Shown here piece by piece: positions 60,750 through 64,000 of a stretch of DNA of 64,000 nucleotides. The translations under genes and the position numbers were made by a program. This DNA comes from Alphaproteobacteria bacterium (lineage in GTDB: Bacteria > Pseudomonadota > Alphaproteobacteria > Micavibrionales > Micavibrionaceae): NCBI GenBank assembly GCA_016757515.1, contig JAERIN010000003.1, positions 17,350 to 81,349 on the forward strand, read 5' to 3'. The notes below the pieces were generated by a model. The model was not told the origin of the DNA and made no database searches. It worked only from the letters and a program-made list of their open reading frames with translations. Every line of letters begins with the position of its first letter. The stretch's first letter is position 1.

Positions 60750-60983
60750 CTACTGCTGCTCTTTTACGTGCGTGAAGAAGGCCTTTTGCATGTTGCCCCA
60801 GCCCTCCATGGCCGCGGGCATCCACAGCTTGACCATCTCCTCCGGCGCCATGGAGCGCAGGGCCTCGCGCATCTTGGCCTCCAGCTCCGCCATCAGGGCC
60901 TCTTGCACCGGCACCACGTCCGGCAGGCCCAGGAACTTCCGCGCCTCCTCCGGCGTGCAGTCTATGGTCAGGTTGAGTTTCAT
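60750..60983 (-). CDS. DUF6489 family protein
   Basis: 77 residues (MKLNLTIDCTPEEARKFLGL ... LPDVVPVQEALMAELEAKM) matching a small alphaproteobacterial family of unknown function. A C-terminal LWMPAAMEGWGNMQKAFF helix is typical. It overlaps the cydA stop by 4 nt (ATGA), occupying the place where cydB is expected, so it is co-translated with the oxidase subunit. Confidence 0.8.
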   Translation of the reverse strand: MKLNLTIDCTPEEARKFLGLPDVVPVQEALMAELEAKMREALRSMAPEEMVKLWMPAAMEGWGNMQKAFFTHVKEQQ

Positions 60984-62368
60984 GCCTCGCGCTCTCCTCC
61001 TAATACGGCCGTGGCCTCAAGCGAGTGGTCGCCGTAGGTCTCGTCCGGCGGGGACTCGGGCCCCTGGCGGATGAGCTTCAGGATATAGTACACCCCCGCG
61101 CCGAACACGATGGTGTAGACCACGATGAAGGCCAGGAGGGACAGGGCGATGTACTCGCCCAGCACGGGGGAGACCGACTCGCCCGTGCGCAGGACGCCAT
61201 AGATGCTCCACGGCTGCCGCCCGACCTCGGTCACGAACCACCCGGCCAGGATGGCCACCCACCCCGCCGGGGCCATGGCCACGCAGAGCCTGAGGAAACA
61301 GCGGTCCGCGTCCAGCCGCCGCCGGGCCCACAGCACCGCGCCCCACGTGCCCAGGACGAGCATCAGGGCGCCCAGCCCCACCATCACGCGGAAGGACCAG
61401 AACACCACCCCCACCGGGGGCCGGTCCTCCGGCGGCACATCCAAAAGGCCCGGCAGGTGGGCGTCCGTGGAGCCGCCGACGATAAGGCTCCCCGCGCCCC
61501 AGGGGATGGACAGCCAGCTGTGCGTCACCTCCGCCGCGCGGTCTGGCCACCCCAGCAGGATGAGCGGCTTGTGCGTCCCGCTCTCCCAGTGCCCCTCCAT
61601 CGCGGCCAGCTTTATGGGCTGATAGTGCAGGGTGTTCTCCCCGTGCCCGTGGCCGATAACAGCCTGCACCGGGGCCAGCACGGCGACCATAAGCACGGCC
61701 ATGGTGAGCATCACCCGCGCGTGCTGGCGGTGCACGCCCTTTAGCATGTACCACGCGGCCACGCCCCCCACGCACAGCGCCGTGGTGAGGTACGCCGCGA
61801 CGGTCATGTGCGCCATGCGCCAGGGGAAGGAGGGGGAGAAGATGACCTCCCACCAGTCCGTCGGGACGAGAGTCCCGTTGTCCGCGACAGCGAAGCCCTG
61901 GGGCGTTTGCATCCAGGAGTTTGCGGACAAGATCCAAAACGCGCTGAACAGGGTGCCGACGGCGACGGCGCAGGTGGACGCGAAGTGCATCCGGGGCGAG
62001 ACGCGGCCCCAGCCAAAGAGCATGATGCCCAGGAACGAGGCCTCCAGGAAGAACGCGGTCAAGACCTCGTACCCCAAGAGGGGCCCGATGACGGAGCCTA
62101 TTTTGTCCGAGAACACGGACCAGTTGGTGCCAAATTGGTACGACAGGACCACGCCAGAGACCACGCCCATGCCGAAGGCAACGGCGAAGATCTTCACCCA
62201 CTGCTTGTATATGTCCTTGTACACGGGGTTGCCCGTGCGGAGCCACAGGCCCTCCACCACCGCGAGCCACGAGGCCAGGCCGATGGTGAACGCGGGGAAC
62301 AGGATGTGGAACGAGACCGTGAAGGCGAACTGCACGCGGGCCAGGAGGACGGGGTCTAGGTCAAGCAT
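60980..62368 (-). CDS. cydA: Cytochrome bd-type ubiquinol oxidase subunit I
   Basis: The heme-bearing subunit of bd/CIO quinol oxidase. From ATG 62368 (MLDLDPVLLARVQFAFTVSF) it is 462 residues with about nine transmembrane helices. The heme b595 ligand region is FAFTVSFHILFPAFTIG. Q-loop flanks are GHGHGENTLHYQPIKLAAME and ALMLVLGTWGAVLWARRRLD; the loop is short, as in cyanide-insensitive CioA. PWSIYGVLRTGESVSPV is the conserved GRQPW-type site. cydB does not follow; a DUF6489 gene does. CydB must lie elsewhere, or be missing. Confidence 0.93.
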   Translation of the reverse strand: MLDLDPVLLARVQFAFTVSFHILFPAFTIGLASWLAVVEGLWLRTGNPVYKDIYKQWVKIFAVAFGMGVVSGVVLSYQFGTNWSVFSDKIGSVIGPLLGYEVLTAFFLEASFLGIMLFGWGRVSPRMHFASTCAVAVGTLFSAFWILSANSWMQTPQGFAVADNGTLVPTDWWEVIFSPSFPWRMAHMTVAAYLTTALCVGGVAAWYMLKGVHRQHARVMLTMAVLMVAVLAPVQAVIGHGHGENTLHYQPIKLAAMEGHWESGTHKPLILLGWPDRAAEVTHSWLSIPWGAGSLIVGGSTDAHLPGLLDVPPEDRPPVGVVFWSFRVMVGLGALMLVLGTWGAVLWARRRLDADRCFLRLCVAMAPAGWVAILAGWFVTEVGRQPWSIYGVLRTGESVSPVLGEYIALSLLAFIVVYTIVFGAGVYYILKLIRQGPESPPDETYGDHSLEATAVLGGEREA

Positions 62369-62402
62369 GGGGGCCTCGGCGGCTGTGGGCGACTCCCCCC
62401 TC

Positions 62403-62747
62403 CTACCCCAGATCAAGCCCTTGGGAAAGGGGTGGGCAGGGCAGAGAGGGATTCTGGCTCCAGATGATTGCCCGCGCGGACCCGTCTCCTTTGTTGTTAA
62501 CAGATTGGCTCAACCCCGCTTGCCTGTACGGGCCTTTCGACAAGACGGCTGTGACCTTTCTGGTCAGCGCTTTGTCGTCCACCCGGTTTTTCCGGGTGTA
62601 TGGTGAGCTTGGGTTGGCGTGCTGTCTGATGTGCACAACGATCTGTCGAGCGGTTGCTGGGCCACCCAGTTGTTCCAGGGCCCAGACCACCAAGTCCTCA
62701 AGACTGGCATCCGCAGCGGGCTTTTGTGGGCGTTTCTTTTGTGCCAT
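62403..62747 (-). CDS. Small winged-helix-like DNA-binding protein
   Basis: 114 residues. A basic N-terminus (MAQKKRPQKPAADA) is followed by a HARE/Mrr_N-like winged helix (LEDLVVWALEQLGGPATARQ, IVVHIRQHANPSSPYTRKNR, ALTRKVTAVLSKGPYRQAG) and a tail ending in IWSQNPSLPCP. It looks like the DNA-binding half of a restriction- or regulator-type protein with no catalytic domain. GC is lower than in the flanks. It lies just upstream of cydA on the same strand. Confidence 0.6.
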   Translation of the reverse strand: MAQKKRPQKPAADASLEDLVVWALEQLGGPATARQIVVHIRQHANPSSPYTRKNRVDDKALTRKVTAVLSKGPYRQAGLSQSVNNKGDGSARAIIWSQNPSLPCPPLSQGLDLG

Positions 62748-62882
62748 TTGATGGCTTTATAGACCATTCAGCCGCAGGATGCAACGTAAAACTTTGCCCC
62801 CTTGCCCTGGGCCCCGCTGGGGGAGTAGAGTATGGCCAGCCTTCAGGGCCTTGCGGTCCGCTCCTAACGCAATGGTTGCATC

Positions 62883-63539
62883 ATGCCCGCTGCACGCCCC
62901 GTGCGCATCGCGCCGTCCCTCTTGTCTGCGGACTTCGCCGCCCTGGGCGAGGCTGCGCGGGCCATGGAGGCGGCGGGGGCGGACGCGCTGCATGTGGACG
63001 TAATGGACGGGCACTTTGTGCCCAACATCACCATCGGGCCAGGCGTGGTGGCGGCCCTGCGGCGCGCGTCTGCGCTGCCCCTGGACGTGCACCTGATGAT
63101 CGCCCCGGCGGACCCGTTCATAGAGGTGTTCGCGGCGGCTGGGGCGGACATCCTGACCGTGCACCCAGAGGCCGGGCCGCACCTGCACCGGACGCTGCAG
63201 TCCATCCGGGCGCGGGGGGTCAAGGCAGGGGTGGCCCTGAACCCGGCGACGCCGGTGTCCGCGCTGGACCACGTGCTGGGCCTGGTGGACATGGTCTTGG
63301 TGATGACGGTGAATCCGGGCTTCGGGGGGCAGGCGTTCCTCCCCCTTACGGACAAGATACAGGCCGTGCGGGCGCGGATTGGGGACGCGACGCTGGCAGT
63401 GGACGGGGGGATCACCGCAGACACCGCGCCGCGGGTCATAGAGGCTGGAGCGGACTGGCTGGTGGCGGGGACGGCGGCCTTCGCCGGGGGGCCAGGAAGC
63501 TATGCGGCGAACATCAGGGCCCTGCGGGGCGTGGCCTGA
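62883..63539 (+). CDS. rpe: Ribulose-phosphate 3-epimerase
   Basis: Interconverts ribulose-5-phosphate and xylulose-5-phosphate (pentose-phosphate and Calvin pathways). 218 residues with a TIM barrel: IAPSLLSADFAALGEAARAM, LHVDVMDGHFVPNITIGPG (metal-binding His and Asp), LDVHLMIAPADPF, GVALNPATPVSALDHVL, LVMTVNPGFGGQAFLP and LAVDGGITADTAPRVIEAGA. All catalytic residues are present. A TAGAGT lies about 52 nt upstream. Confidence 0.96.
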   Translation: MPAARPVRIAPSLLSADFAALGEAARAMEAAGADALHVDVMDGHFVPNITIGPGVVAALRRASALPLDVHLMIAPADPFIEVFAAAGADILTVHPEAGPHLHRTLQSIRARGVKAGVALNPATPVSALDHVLGLVDMVLVMTVNPGFGGQAFLPLTDKIQAVRARIGDATLAVDGGITADTAPRVIEAGADWLVAGTAAFAGGPGSYAANIRALRGVA

Positions 63540-63559
63540 ATGCGCGGGAAATCCACGAT

Positions 63560-64000
63560 ATGGGCCTGTTAGACCTCCACCGCGCGGCGCGGGCCCTGGT
63601 GGCCCCGGCCCACCCGGCGGCCTTCGCCCCGGGGGCGCACATGGCGGACCCCTGGCCGGGGGACGCGGGCGCGGGGCGGGCCCTGGTGCACGGGGTTCTG
63701 TCTCTGGGCGGGGCGCACATCCCCCTGGAGGACGCCGCCGCGCCGGGGCGGGAGGCCGCGGCGTGGCTCCCCCACCTGCACGGGTTTTCCTGGCTGCGGG
63801 ACCTAAAGGCCCTGGGCGGCCCGCACGCGCGCAGGGCGGCGCGGGCCCTGGTGGCCCGGTGGACAGAGGCGCACGGCCGGGGCAAGGGCCCGCCGGGGGC
63901 CTTCCTGCCCGGGGTCCGGGGGGCGCGCCTGTTCGCCTGGGCCACGCACCGGGGCTCCCTCCTCGCGGGCCTGGACCTGGCCCCCGCGATGGCCACAGAG
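63560..64000 (+). CDS. Heparinase II/III-like protein (3' end outside window)
   Basis: A frame beginning MGLLDLHRAARALVAPAHPA at 63560 stays open to the right edge (147 codons). The stretch LHGFSWLRDLKALGGPHARR followed by ARALVARWTEAHG matches the N-terminal helical domain of alphaproteobacterial heparinase II/III-family proteins, which commonly follow rpe. The catalytic and C-terminal domains lie beyond the window. The start ATG is 21 nt after the rpe stop. Confidence 0.7.
   Translation, partial: MGLLDLHRAARALVAPAHPAAFAPGAHMADPWPGDAGAGRALVHGVLSLGGAHIPLEDAAAPGREAAAWLPHLHGFSWLRDLKALGGPHARRAARALVARWTEAHGRGKGPPGAFLPGVRGARLFAWATHRGSLLAGLDLAPAMATE

Noticed and set aside
1..64000. CRISPR arrays or insertion sequences
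   Set aside because: No regularly spaced direct repeats and no transposase with terminal inverted repeats were found in the window.

Overview
This is a GC-rich bacterial chromosome segment, very probably alphaproteobacterial. Supporting signs are the gene set (dapD, bifunctional nnr, mlaE, a DUF484 protein, rsfS-rlmH, a short RNase D, lpxI, class II DAHP synthase, a DUF6489 protein, rpe next to a heparinase-like gene) and a class A RNase P RNA. Many genes lack a Shine-Dalgarno sequence and have a TAnnnT-like hexamer only 6-10 nt before the start codon, suggesting common leaderless transcription. I cannot place the organism more precisely; a Rhodospirillales-like or deep alphaproteobacterial lineage is a guess. 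Several genes sit without their usual partners (fliF, an icmB/dotO-like ATPase, sucD without sucC, ilvB without ilvN, cydA without cydB), so operons look dispersed.

Layout. 1-5.9 kb: end of lolD, a secreted protein, a low-GC SDH-family protease gene wedged beside dapD, then fliF. 5.9-6.6 kb: rnpB (minus) and a strong promoter reading toward hemN through about 200 nt of untranslated sequence. 6.6-18 kb: hemN, nnr, two MotB-like proteins, mlaE, small conserved proteins, a glycosyltransferase, rsfS, rlmH, rplY, a DsbA-like protein and sucD. 18-29.2 kb: an IcmB/DotO-type ATPase, coaX, an mrr restriction gene inserted at the end of ilvB, then secA and hemH.

29.65-41.97 kb: a genomic island of about 12 kb integrated at the 3' end of tRNA-Leu(CAG). 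It carries a tyrosine integrase, an unrecognised overlapping two-gene module, alpA, a Toprim primase-like gene, a DUF3631 ATPase, small phage-type genes and a type III restriction-modification system (mod-res). All genes read leftward, mostly with overlapping ends. A short imperfect copy of the tRNA 3' end at 29648-29658 is the likely far attachment site.

42-49.8 kb: RNase D, lpxI and a type IV pilus/type II secretion inner-membrane cluster (GspE/PilB, GspF/PilC, a fused PilM-PilN-like protein, PilO-like, PilP-like). 49.9-64 kb: def, a secreted protein inserted at the start of def, a PHA depolymerase, a chemotaxis receptor, anmK, a cation diffusion facilitator, a TerA/TerD-like protein, class II DAHP synthase, cydA, rpe and the start of a heparinase-like gene.

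The most unusual pattern is a set of three single-gene insertions: mrr beside ilvB, an SDH-family protease beside dapD, and a secreted protein beside def. In each, the end of the adjoining housekeeping gene is present twice: once on the intact gene, and once as a short remnant on the far side of the inserted gene. No recombinase gene lies inside these units. They look like single-gene cargo delivered together with a donor copy of the flanking core-gene terminus.
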